DNA of 64,000 bases. It comes from Taibaiella sp. Lineage in GTDB: Bacteria > Bacteroidota > Bacteroidia > Chitinophagales > Chitinophagaceae. Location: the NCBI GenBank assembly GCA_016786705.1, contig JAEUVV010000008.1, positions 62,001 through 126,000 on the forward strand. Reading direction: 5' to 3'. Below are positions 16,478 through 24,347 of the stretch, in pieces. The notes beneath the pieces were generated by a model. That model was not told the DNA's origin, searched no databases, and worked only from the letters and a program-made list of their open reading frames with translations. A program made the translations under genes and the position numbers. Position 1 is the stretch's first letter; every line of letters begins with the position of its first letter.

Positions 16478-17722
16478 TTATTTTTGTATGAATTGCTGAA
16501 TACTTACATATAAGCCGTGCAGATATTTGTCATCTACAATTACGGTATCTTCCTGTATACTTTTTATTTTATTGATCAGTGCATTTGTCTCCGCCAGGCC
16601 GTTGCCGGAACGCAGGCTTAGTTTTTCACAAAATTCGGCATCCAGCTCATTGGTATTTAACTTATAATGCGTACGTATATGCTCCAGCACATGCTGGATC
16701 ATCTTAAGCGCGATATTGCGGTTATTTCTTTTATTGTAATAAAGACTGGCAATAGTCTCCACAAATGATTTAGACTCGTTCGACAAAGGCTTGATTACGG
16801 GAACAATATTCTGTTTACGCCTCAGGTTTACCAGGACATAGGTAATTACACCCAACAAAGCCAGTAGGATTGCAGTACGCGTCGTTTTGTTTTCCCAGAT
16901 TACGCTCCAGTTGGAATGATCATTTTGCCGCACACTACCGGTGCCATAATATACCCGGGTAACTTCCGGTTGCACATAAGACATCACATCTTCCAGGTAG
17001 TGGTAATTATTTTTCTGTAAAAGCGCGTAGTTCGAAAAGGCCAGCGGGCTGCTGACCAGGATCAACCTCCCGGCACCCACCTGGAACATTACCGCGTTGG
17101 CCAGGCCATCCTCCAGCGAACTGATTACCTGCATCGCGTTTTTCAAAGTATCGGCAACTGAACCGCTGCTGCTGCTATCTATTTTAAATCCCCTGGGAAA
17201 CAGGTCCTGTTTATACAATTCAAATTCATAGCCACGGGTTACGGTGCCAAAATTTGAAAAAGTATGTACTTTAGCTTTGGCCGGTGTAGTCGCATTGTTT
17301 AATGCGCCGGAAGTAAGCCCGGGATTGTCTTTCACATACCAGTAATTAGGCTTTCCCAAATAAAGATAGTCGCTAAGCTCTGTACCAAATTCATCACCTA
17401 TCAAAACAATGTCATTACCCGAATACAGCCATTGCTGCAGGGACCAGAGCTCCTGCTCATTATAATACAGCTTTTCGGCCAGTACGATATATACCGACTT
17501 TTCGCTATTATAATTATTAAAAGACCGGTTACTTACCGGCATGGCATTGGTTTTCGCCCCGGGAAACAGTTTAGGGATCGCGTCATTAAAAAGCTTAAAT
17601 CCATAAGGAGCTGTTGCCGTTGCACTATAATGTATCCCCCAATCCGTCTTCTTTTTTTCCTTAACACAGGAAGAAAAGAAAGGGACCAGCAGCAGTAATA
17701 ATATGTAATGATATTTTTTCAA
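16478..17722 (-). CDS. DUF4350 domain lipoprotein
   Basis: Protein of 414 residues with an N-terminal signal and lipobox-like FSSC (Cys19). A DUF4350 domain follows (about 45-240; GIHYSATATAPYGFKLF and YSGNDIVLIGDE). A membrane segment lies near 281-297, then a cytoplasmic helical tail of ~110 residues. DUF4350 proteins are regularly encoded with MoxR and DUF4129 proteins. It lies 4 bases after the DUF4129 gene and 14 bases before moxR. A lipobox together with a later membrane segment is unusual, so the N-terminus may instead be an ordinary membrane anchor. Confidence 0.82.
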   Translation of the reverse strand: MKKYHYILLLLLVPFFSSCVKEKKKTDWGIHYSATATAPYGFKLFNDAIPKLFPGAKTNAMPVSNRSFNNYNSEKSVYIVLAEKLYYNEQELWSLQQWLYSGNDIVLIGDEFGTELSDYLYLGKPNYWYVKDNPGLTSGALNNATTPAKAKVHTFSNFGTVTRGYEFELYKQDLFPRGFKIDSSSSGSVADTLKNAMQVISSLEDGLANAVMFQVGAGRLILVSSPLAFSNYALLQKNNYHYLEDVMSYVQPEVTRVYYGTGSVRQNDHSNWSVIWENKTTRTAILLALLGVITYVLVNLRRKQNIVPVIKPLSNESKSFVETIASLYYNKRNNRNIALKMIQHVLEHIRTHYKLNTNELDAEFCEKLSLRSGNGLAETNALINKIKSIQEDTVIVDDKYLHGLYVSIQQFIQK

Positions 17723-17726
17723 TTGC

Positions 17727-18581
17727 TTATAGTTGACTGCTTAGTTTAGTATAGATGGATTTAATATGCTGGTAGCCCTGTGCCTGTACTTCAAAGTCAC
17801 CATACCAGATATATTCATAGTGGCGCAGCAATTGCCGGAAGTCAGCATGATAATTACTTTGCCTTAGCAAGGACAGTATCTGGTGATTGGCCAAAGCCCT
17901 TTCCGATGAAATGATTTTAGCGGTCTGCATCAGGTGCACAATATGCCGGAAACTATGCCGCACTGCCAGCCGGTAATTACCATTGGCCTCTGCCTGCAGG
18001 ATCACAGAAGACCAGCTCTCCGGTATAAAATCATCACCGGTCTCATCCGCCGCTGCAGCCTTCTTTATTTTTTTGCCGGAGCGGGCAAACAAGTAAATAC
18101 CACGCCTTTTAAAGATCAGGAAGATCAGCCAACATAGTATTGCCGCAACGATTACCCAAAGGATTATTTTGCCAATATCTGAAACCAGGAAGTCAAAAAA
18201 CCAGATAAAAAAATCAGCCAGCCAGCTGCTTTCGTTATTCACTTCCGGCTTTTTAACTTTTTCTATTTCTTTTTCATATTGAAATTCGGGGTTACGACTG
18301 ATTTCATTCCAGTCCGCTTCCCGGATCGATCTTTTATTGAACACCTTTTTATCCAGTGAATCATTAAAAGAAAAACCATTGTAAAAAGGACCGGATACTT
18401 CTTCGTCCTCTTCATAGTCATAATCTTCCCCGGGCGCTATCGCTTCAGGGTCTTCGTAGTAAGCTTCATCAGCCGGCGCTCTTTCCACCACAGTGCCCTG
18501 GGCATAAGTATGCCCTGCCTGGATGCCCAAAAGAACAACCCAGAACAGACCAAAAAATAATAAGTGTTTCCTTTGCAGCAT
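17727..18581 (-). CDS. DUF4129 domain membrane protein
   Basis: Protein of 284 residues: signal peptide (1-27); an acidic, Tyr/Glu/Asp-rich linker (35-62); a membrane segment at about 136-157; and a cytoplasmic C-terminal DUF4129 region (about 195-280) with the YRLAVRHSFRHI and YEYIWYGDF patterns. It sits 5 bases after the transporter gene and 5 bases before the DUF4350 gene, in the usual MoxR neighbourhood. It probably forms a membrane complex with the DUF4350 protein. Molecular role unknown. Confidence 0.82.
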   Translation of the reverse strand: MLQRKHLLFFGLFWVVLLGIQAGHTYAQGTVVERAPADEAYYEDPEAIAPGEDYDYEEDEEVSGPFYNGFSFNDSLDKKVFNKRSIREADWNEISRNPEFQYEKEIEKVKKPEVNNESSWLADFFIWFFDFLVSDIGKIILWVIVAAILCWLIFLIFKRRGIYLFARSGKKIKKAAAADETGDDFIPESWSSVILQAEANGNYRLAVRHSFRHIVHLMQTAKIISSERALANHQILSLLRQSNYHADFRQLLRHYEYIWYGDFEVQAQGYQHIKSIYTKLSSQL

Positions 18582-18585
18582 TTGC

Positions 18586-19362
18586 TTACTTTTTCATCAT
18601 TGCTTCCTGTTTCATTGATTCCGCCAGTTCTTTTCCCAAATAAGCGTCCAACCTTCTCTCTGCAAAATAAATGACCGGAGTGAGCAGGATCGCCATTACA
18701 AACTTATAAGAGTAATTGATCAGGCATATCGCCAGCACCAGTTGCCAGGACCAGCCGTTACCAATCTTAAACGCGATAAACAAAACAATAAAACTATCCA
18801 CCAGCTGGCTCACTACCGTAGAGCCGGTCGCCCGCAACCAAACATGTTTATTGCCTGTCTTTTGCTTTATTTTGTGAAAAACGAATACATCCACTAACTG
18901 TCCCAGCAAAAACGCAACTAAGCTACCAAAAATAATCCACATTCCCTGCCCGAAGATCGCGGAAAAGCCGGCCTGCATATCCGGCACGCCATTGGCCGCC
19001 TGGCTGGTCTTCCAGAAATCACTGGGCGGTGTACCTATAGCGATGTAAAAAGCCAGGAAAGCATACAGGATGAGGACCACCGCGATGTAACTGATCCTTT
19101 TAACGGCCTTTAAACCATAATATTCGTTAACTATATCGGTAATCACAAATTCAAGAGGCCATAATAAAACCCCGCAGGTAAGCGTATAACTTAAACCGGG
19201 TTGCCCGAAAAGCGTAAAATCAGAAGGCTGCAAGCCGAAAACCGCTTCCAGGGAAAACAATTTTCCTCCAATGCTTTCCGCGATGATCGCGTTTACCACA
19301 AAAAATGCAGTAATCGCGATGAAAACTTTAGTAGGCTTGTCTTTCCAGACGGCTTGCATCAT
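18586..19362 (-). CDS. yhhQ: queuosine precursor transporter (VUT/YhhQ family)
   Basis: Integral membrane protein of 258 residues with about six hydrophobic segments and YhhQ-family signatures (PLEFVITDIVNEYYG near residues 70-84; FLLGQLVDVFVF; LRATGSTVVSQLVDS). YhhQ proteins take up preQ0/preQ1, precursors of the tRNA nucleoside queuosine. Its position at the head of the DUF4129-DUF4350-MoxR operon is probably a matter of shared transcription and not of function. I looked for a preQ1 riboswitch upstream and saw none. Confidence 0.88.
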   Translation of the reverse strand: MMQAVWKDKPTKVFIAITAFFVVNAIIAESIGGKLFSLEAVFGLQPSDFTLFGQPGLSYTLTCGVLLWPLEFVITDIVNEYYGLKAVKRISYIAVVLILYAFLAFYIAIGTPPSDFWKTSQAANGVPDMQAGFSAIFGQGMWIIFGSLVAFLLGQLVDVFVFHKIKQKTGNKHVWLRATGSTVVSQLVDSFIVLFIAFKIGNGWSWQLVLAICLINYSYKFVMAILLTPVIYFAERRLDAYLGKELAESMKQEAMMKK

Positions 19363-19379
19363 AATATCTAATTTGAGCT

Positions 19380-19387
19380 CAAATATA
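19380..19387 (-). promoter_or_regulatory. -7 box TATATTTG upstream of yhhQ
   Basis: Minus-strand match to TAnnTTTG, 17 bases before the ATG. It overlaps a perfect 14-base palindrome, ATTTGAGCTCAAAT, that spans the probable transcription start and could be an operator. Confidence 0.5.
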
Positions 19388-19410
19388 ATTAAACCTGAAA
19401 AACAAAAACA

Positions 19411-20454
19411 TTATTTTTGGTGACGTACATCCAGCATATCCCTTATGGCATTGCCCAGCAGGTTAAAGGCTAATACCAGCAGCATGATCGCTATGCCCGG
19501 CAGTAAGGCTGCCATGGTATTACCAGCGATCAGGAAATTATAATGCTCTTTGATCATCAGCCCCCAGGAAGGCATGGGCGGTTGTACCCCGATCCCTAAG
19601 AAGCTCAGCCCCGCCTCTACCAGGATCGCCGTAGCAAAGTTAGAGGCGGCAATAACTGTAATAGGCCCGGCAATATTGGGCAGAATATGCTTAAAGATAA
19701 TTCTCATATCCCGGAAACCTAAAGACTTGGCCGCCACCACGAAATCCAGTTCCTTGATCTGCATCACCTGGCCCCGGATGAGGCGCGCGGCGCTTACCCA
19801 GGAGCTGAGCCCTATGGCAATAAATATTTCCCAGAACCCTTTACCGATCGTAAGCGTAATGGCAAAAACCAGCAATAAGGTAGGTATGGCCCATAAAATA
19901 TTGACGAACCACATCACCAGGTAGTCAACCCAGCCGCCATACCAGCCGGCCAGCGTACCCATTACAATACCGATGGTAAGGGATAAAAGCACAGAAATAA
20001 TACCGACACCAATACTTACCCTGGCGCCGATCAGCAAACGGGAATAAATATCCCGGCCATAACGGTCTGTACCCAAAAGATAAGTTTTAGTCACGAGCAA
20101 TTGTTTTACTTCAGCCGGTTGGGCGCTCACTTTAAGTTCCTTATAAGTATATTTCAAATTATCTTCCAGCCCTTCATCAATATAATGCCGCACCTGGATA
20201 CCATCTGCCAGCAATACCCAGCCATTAATCGGGATCCAGTGATAAGCATCTGGAGTTCCGAAGAAGAGCCGCTCCAGGAAAGATGTGGACACAGGTTGCT
20301 GTGCTTTGGGGACTTTAAGAAAAGTCTTTTTGTAGCCTATAGGTTTCGCGCTGAGCTCAACTACCATTTTATTGGCATTGGGCGACTTATCTGAAGCCAG
20401 CGGGTAGGCAAAAATAGCTACCAGTACTACTAAGGCAATAACCAAAGAAGCCAC
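19411..20454 (-). CDS. ABC transporter permease, OppC/DppC type
   Basis: Binding-protein-dependent permease with the OppC architecture: N-terminal membrane segment, a long periplasmic loop (about 25-110), then five membrane segments and the EAA-like loop EAGLSFLGIGVQ. Such subunits import oligopeptides or similar solutes. It stands alone, without OppB, ATPase or binding-protein genes beside it. The first possible start is GTG at 20454. The frame stays open upstream to a stop at 20521-20523 and encodes an OppC-like basic N-terminus (KRLFSFFKRYKTAS) with no ATG, so the true start may be an ATT at 20502 or 20499. Confidence 0.85.
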   Translation of the reverse strand: MASLVIALVVLVAIFAYPLASDKSPNANKMVVELSAKPIGYKKTFLKVPKAQQPVSTSFLERLFFGTPDAYHWIPINGWVLLADGIQVRHYIDEGLEDNLKYTYKELKVSAQPAEVKQLLVTKTYLLGTDRYGRDIYSRLLIGARVSIGVGIISVLLSLTIGIVMGTLAGWYGGWVDYLVMWFVNILWAIPTLLLVFAITLTIGKGFWEIFIAIGLSSWVSAARLIRGQVMQIKELDFVVAAKSLGFRDMRIIFKHILPNIAGPITVIAASNFATAILVEAGLSFLGIGVQPPMPSWGLMIKEHYNFLIAGNTMAALLPGIAIMLLVLAFNLLGNAIRDMLDVRHQK

Positions 20455-20516
20455 AGACGCCGTTTTGTAGCGCTTAAAGAAAGAAAATAGTCTTTTAATA
20501 ATAAAAATATTTGGCG

Positions 20517-20549
20517 CAAATTAAGGTTTTTATCGGCAATGCTTACAAA
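20517..20549 (-). promoter_or_regulatory. promoter for the OppC-type permease
   Basis: Minus strand: TTTG (20546-20549), 21-base spacer, TTAATTTG (20517-20524). The transcript would start near 20510, about 10 bases before the ATT codons and 55 bases before the GTG codon. Confidence 0.55.
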
Positions 20550-20608
20550 CCTTTATGTTAGCCCGGCTGGCGACCGGAATTATTACAATTACCCGCCGGT
20601 ATAAGGTA

Positions 20609-20746
20609 GTGTTCAAAAGACAACCAAATTTATCAGATTGAGTTCCGTCGATCCTTCAGCCTGGTTCATGAGGACAAATTTTGATGCTCAATTCTTGGCG
20701 CATTTCGACAAGCTCAATGTGACAGGGATTTTGGCTTTTCAGACAC
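20609..20746. repeat. MITE-like palindromic element, copy A
   Basis: Begins GTGTTCAAAAG and ends with the near-inverse CTTTTCAGACAC. It contains a ~39-base palindromic core (about 20691-20729) with GCATTTCGACAAGCTCAATG at its centre. Related copies are at 60725-60845 and 63721-63778. It fills most of the 333-base gap between the permease and the lipoprotein gene. Confidence 0.65.
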
Positions 20747-20787
20747 CCTCTTTATAATAAATGCCAGTAATGTAAAGGCATACAGAT

Positions 20788-21246
20788 TTACTTTGCTTCA
20801 ATCGTCACCTCGTTAATTGAGTACTCGTTCGGCCTCAGGCCCTCACCACCATAACTCACGGTACCTTTAATAGTAACATGCCCGTGAGCGATTTCCTTTC
20901 CATCTTTATCATATAGCACCACATCGCTGTCTTTGAAGTCCTCTGTTCCCTCCGGGACATTCACATAATACCCGTTTTTTGTATCCTTGCCGTAATTGAC
21001 ATTAATATTGGCTATACGGGAATGTTCAGCGGCGCCGGAAACCACAAGTGTTATCGCGCTTTTATTACCTGCTGAAGTATTTTCAAAAACCACGAGCGGG
21101 AATTCCGCTTTACCGCTTACATCAATCTGCTTCCCGTTCAGCTCCTGCGAAGTTGCAAGCTGTTTGGCTACCCGGGCCGACTCATTAGCGCATCCTAATG
21201 TAAAAAAGAAAGGTAAAACCGCAAATGCATAAATGATCCGTTTCAT
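20788..21246 (-). CDS. small lipoprotein with OB-fold-like (tRNA_anti-like) domain
   Basis: Protein of 152 residues: signal peptide with lipobox LGCA (Cys19). Then a beta-rich domain starts with LNGKQIDVSGKAEFPLVV and ends with HVTIKGTVSYGGEG and EVTIEAK. This pattern resembles the tRNA_anti-like OB fold found in many short Bacteroidetes lipoproteins, though it is weak. It is single, bounded downstream by the MITE-like element. Function unknown. Confidence 0.65.
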   Translation of the reverse strand: MKRIIYAFAVLPFFFTLGCANESARVAKQLATSQELNGKQIDVSGKAEFPLVVFENTSAGNKSAITLVVSGAAEHSRIANINVNYGKDTKNGYYVNVPEGTEDFKDSDVVLYDKDGKEIAHGHVTIKGTVSYGGEGLRPNEYSINEVTIEAK

Positions 21247-21378
21247 AATTAATTATTTTTTCGAATATAAAAATTTAACCGCAAAAGATAATATGCGATT
21301 GCTACATCATTATTTAACCGTAAAGTTGTTGCCAGGAAAAATGAAGCACAGGAACAGAAGGACAACAGGTATAAAATA

Positions 21379-21411
21379 TTTGAACCTTATCTCTAATTTT
21401 ACTTAACTTTG
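21379..21411 (+). promoter_or_regulatory. promoter for the DUF6580 gene
   Basis: TTTG (21379-21382), 21-base spacer, TAACTTTG (21404-21411): a full match to the Bacteroidetes consensus. The leader carries a 14-base palindrome TGCCCTGCAGGGCA (21417-21430) followed by six T. Confidence 0.75.
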
Positions 21412-21457
21412 CTGCTTGCCCTGCAGGGCATTTTTTAATCTAAACACTTCTTAGGAA

Positions 21458-22039
21458 ATGAATAATTCACAAAAAACATTTTTATTTGCTACGGCATTAG
21501 TTGTTTTTGCCATTGTAACCCGTATTATAAGCATTGAAAACGCCTGGTTCAACTTCGCGAGCCTTGGCGCGATCAGCTTATTCAGCGGTGTGGTATTCAA
21601 AAACAAACCTTATGCGATCCTGCTGCCTTTAGTAGCTTTCCTGGTTTCTGATATCTATGTTGAAATTACCAAAGGTTATGGGTTCTATGGTGTATCTCAA
21701 TATTTCGTATATGGCAGTATGTTGCTGATCGTATTATTGGGTAGCCTGATGAAACGTATCAACGCAGTAAATGTCCTTGGATTTTCATTAGCCGGATCGG
21801 TGTTATTCTTCCTGCTGACCAATTTCGGCACCTGGTTTGCCGGTTATTTCACTACACCGGAAATGCCTGCTTTGTACCCGATGAATTTTTCAGGCTTAAT
21901 GACCTGCATGGAAATGGGTATTCCTTTTTACCGCAACACCCTGATCAGTGATGTACTGTTTAGCGGTGTATTGTTCGGTGCTTACGCCTTGTTCAGCGCT
22001 GCTTATAAAACAAAAGCGGTAGCCCCTGCAGCTAACTAA
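21458..22039 (+). CDS. DUF6580 family membrane protein
   Basis: Membrane protein of 193 residues with about five hydrophobic segments, including an N-terminal one (FLFATALVVFAIVTRI) and SLGAISLFSGVVF. The size and layout resemble S-components of ECF vitamin transporters, and DUF6580 proteins are regarded as putative transport proteins; the ligand is unknown. It is single. It has a strong consensus promoter, a short hairpin plus T-run in its leader and a 23-bp perfect hairpin after its stop. Confidence 0.75.
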   Translation: MNNSQKTFLFATALVVFAIVTRIISIENAWFNFASLGAISLFSGVVFKNKPYAILLPLVAFLVSDIYVEITKGYGFYGVSQYFVYGSMLLIVLLGSLMKRINAVNVLGFSLAGSVLFFLLTNFGTWFAGYFTTPEMPALYPMNFSGLMTCMEMGIPFYRNTLISDVLFSGVLFGAYALFSAAYKTKAVAPAAN

Positions 22040-22060
22040 TCGAATAGCTTAAGTCAAAAT

Positions 22061-22109
22061 ATATAATTCAATAAGGGCGAACCGATGGTTCGCCCTTATT
22101 GAATTATAT
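22061..22109 (+). terminator. long perfect hairpin after the DUF6580 gene
   Basis: Perfect 23-bp stem (22061-22083 with 22087-22109) and a 3-base loop. There is no T-run, only AT-rich outer arms. It lies 22 bases after the stop codon. Confidence 0.75.
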
Positions 22110-22197
22110 GATTCCGCTCACTAAAAGCAAATACCTCACATTAGCATAAAAATAATACAAATTCCTACGGCAATTTTATTAAAAACAATTTAAGCTG

Positions 22198-22205
22198 TAC
22201 CTTTG
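22198..22205 (+). promoter_or_regulatory. -7 box TACCTTTG upstream of mtaB
   Basis: The transcription start would fall near 22211-22213. This rules out a TTG start at 22213 and favours ATG 22225. Confidence 0.55.
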
Positions 22206-22224
22206 CAGACTTTTGAGTAAAACA

Positions 22225-23493
22225 ATGAATAAATCAGTAGCCTTTCATACATTGGGTTGTAAACTCAATTTTTCTGAAACCTCCAGCCTGAGCCGCAGCC
22301 TGGAAGCGGAAGGTTATGTAAAAACCAATTTTGAGGACATTGCAGATGTATATGTCATCAATACCTGTTCGGTAACCGAAAATGCGGATAAAGAATGCCG
22401 GCAGATCGTAAGAAAGATCCAGCGCAAAGCCCCGGAAAGCATGGTGGTGATCACCGGTTGTTATGCCCAGCTAAAGCCTAAAGAAATTGCTGAAATAGAA
22501 GGCGTGGACCTGGTGCTCGGCGCGGCCGAAAAGTTCAACCTCGCCAAACATATAAAGGACTATGACAAAAGCCAGGGCGCTAAGATTCATAGTTGCGATA
22601 TTGAAGACGTCAACGGTTTTAATGCCTCTTATTCTGTAGCCGACCGTACCCGTACCTTCTTAAAAGTACAGGATGGTTGTGACTACAATTGCTCTTTCTG
22701 TACCATTCCTTTAGCAAGGGGGCACAGCAGGAGTGACCTGATAGAAAATGTGCTGGAGAACATAAAATCGCTTGCTGAAGGCGGTACTAAAGAAGTAGTG
22801 CTTACCGGGATCAACTTAGGAGATTTCGGGAAAGGAAATTTCGGGGGCAAGAAAAAAGAAGAAACCTTTTTTGACCTGGTCCAGGAACTAGATAAGCTGG
22901 ATGATATCAAACGCTATCGTATTTCCAGCATAGAACCCAACCTTTTAAGTAACGACATTATAGATTTTGTCGCGGAAAGTAACCATTTCATGCCCCATTT
23001 TCACATTCCGCTGCAAAGCGGCAATAATGAGATCCTGGGAAAAATGCGCCGCAGGTACCAGCGGGAGCTTTATGCGGACCGGGTACAGCGTATTAAAGAA
23101 AAAATGCCACATTGCTGTATCGGTGTAGATGTGATTGTAGGTTTCCCGGGCGAGACGAAGGAACATTTTGAAGACACCTTCGATTTCCTTCATGGCCTAG
23201 ACGTGTCCTATTTCCACGTATTCACTTATTCAGAAAGAACGAATACCCTGGCAACAGAAATGGCCGATGTAGTACCTATGCATGTCCGCAATGAACGCAA
23301 TAAGCGTTTAAGAAACTTATCTTATCAAAAAATGAGGTATTTCGAAGCGCAGCATGCCGGGCAGAAACGCCCGGTGCTCTTTGAGCACAAGAATAAAAAC
23401 GGGGTAATGGAAGGTTATTCTGATAATTATATTAAAGTGCAGGCTGCCTACAACCCGGAACTGGAAAACCGGATTGTTGACTGGAACATCTGA
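22225..23493 (+). CDS. mtaB: tRNA t6A37 methylthiotransferase MtaB
   Basis: Radical-SAM methylthiotransferase of 422 residues. The N-terminal cluster cysteines are C12 (HTLGCKLNFSE), C48 and C79; the radical-SAM motif is CxxxCxxC at C152, C156 and C159; a TRAM-like C-terminus follows. The HTLGCKLN opening marks the MtaB branch, which adds a 2-methylthio group to N6-threonylcarbamoyladenosine at tRNA position 37, rather than MiaB or RimO. The start at ATG 22225 is chosen over an in-frame TTG at 22213 because the promoter box ends at 22205. Confidence 0.92.
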   Translation: MNKSVAFHTLGCKLNFSETSSLSRSLEAEGYVKTNFEDIADVYVINTCSVTENADKECRQIVRKIQRKAPESMVVITGCYAQLKPKEIAEIEGVDLVLGAAEKFNLAKHIKDYDKSQGAKIHSCDIEDVNGFNASYSVADRTRTFLKVQDGCDYNCSFCTIPLARGHSRSDLIENVLENIKSLAEGGTKEVVLTGINLGDFGKGNFGGKKKEETFFDLVQELDKLDDIKRYRISSIEPNLLSNDIIDFVAESNHFMPHFHIPLQSGNNEILGKMRRRYQRELYADRVQRIKEKMPHCCIGVDVIVGFPGETKEHFEDTFDFLHGLDVSYFHVFTYSERTNTLATEMADVVPMHVRNERNKRLRNLSYQKMRYFEAQHAGQKRPVLFEHKNKNGVMEGYSDNYIKVQAAYNPELENRIVDWNI

Positions 23494-23540
23494 TTTTCCC
23501 GGTATTACTGTCCCGGGAATCCCCTTCTATATTTAAGTGT

Positions 23541-23576
23541 AAAAGCGTTATCTTTGCCAGGCAAAATAACGCTTTT
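23541..23576 (+). promoter_or_regulatory. terminator-like inverted repeat overlapping the tal promoter
   Basis: Nearly perfect 17-bp inverted repeat (AAAAGCGTTAT...TTTGCC / GGCAAA...ATAACGCTTTT). The left arm contains the -7 box TATCTTTG (23549-23556) of the transaldolase gene. It probably terminates mtaB and may also shape the promoter. Confidence 0.6.
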
Positions 23577-23581
23577 AATTT

Positions 23582-24232
23582 ATGAAATTTTTTATTGATA
23601 CTGCCAATTTAGAGCAAATCAAAGAAGCTAATGATTTCGGTATCCTGGACGGGGTTACTACCAACCCCTCTTTAATGGCCAAAGAAGGCATTAAAGGCAC
23701 CGAAGCCATCCTGCAACACTACAAAGACATTTGTAGCATCGTAGATGGCCCGGTGAGCGCGGAAGTATTGTCCACTGATTTTAAATCTATGGTAGAAGAA
23801 GGCCAGAAACTGGCTGCCCTCCATGACAATATCGTAGTAAAGATCCCGATGATCAAAGATGGCGTTAAAGCTATTAAATGGTTTACCGACAACGGTATTC
23901 AGACAAACTGTACCCTGGTTTTCTCTGCAGGCCAGGCTATCTTAGCGGCAAAAGCCGGCGCTACTATGGTTTCTCCTTTCATTGGCCGTATTGATGACAG
24001 CAGCTGGGACGGGGTAACCCTGATCAAACAGATCGTTGATATCTACAATGCTCAAGGCTTTATGACCGAAGTACTGGCGGCGTCTATCCGCAACCCGCTA
24101 CACATTGTACGTTGTGCAGAAGTGGGTGCTGATATTTGCACCACTCCGTTAAGCTCTATCCTGGGTCTTCTGAAACATCCTTTAACGGATATCGGGTTGG
24201 CACAGTTTCTTGCTGATGCCAAAAATTTGTAA
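23582..24232 (+). CDS. tal: transaldolase (short TalC/FSA-size family)
   Basis: Protein of 216 residues in the compact transaldolase/fructose-6-phosphate-aldolase family. It has the opening MKFFIDTANL, GVTTNPSL and the Schiff-base lysine K87 (VVKIPM). Two positions that separate the activities look transaldolase-like. E61 (SAEV) stands where FsaA has Gln, and F133 (SPFIGRID) stands where FsaA has the Tyr needed for aldolase activity. It would act in the non-oxidative pentose phosphate pathway. Many annotations would call it fructose-6-phosphate aldolase; the residues argue against that. Confidence 0.88.
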   Translation: MKFFIDTANLEQIKEANDFGILDGVTTNPSLMAKEGIKGTEAILQHYKDICSIVDGPVSAEVLSTDFKSMVEEGQKLAALHDNIVVKIPMIKDGVKAIKWFTDNGIQTNCTLVFSAGQAILAAKAGATMVSPFIGRIDDSSWDGVTLIKQIVDIYNAQGFMTEVLAASIRNPLHIVRCAEVGADICTTPLSSILGLLKHPLTDIGLAQFLADAKNL

Positions 24233-24275
24233 TAATTTATCACTTGCTTGCCCTTAAGTTAAGGCAATTTAAGCT

Positions 24276-24283
24276 TATATTTG
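24276..24283 (+). promoter_or_regulatory. -7 box TATATTTG upstream of the MlaF-like gene
   Basis: Consensus TAnnTTTG 64 bases before the ATG; no good -33 element at the usual distance. Confidence 0.45.
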
Positions 24284-24347
24284 CGTATGGGGCAATACTG
24301 CCCAATACGCATTTTTTTATATATAAGATTTACGCCAACAAAAGATA

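Noticed and set aside
19363..19410. preQ1 riboswitch before yhhQ
   Set aside because: The leader is under 20 bases after the -7 box and shows only a short palindrome, too little for a preQ1 aptamer.
22213..22224. TTG start for mtaB
   Set aside because: It coincides with the predicted transcription start; ATG 22225 gives the normal MtaB N-terminus.
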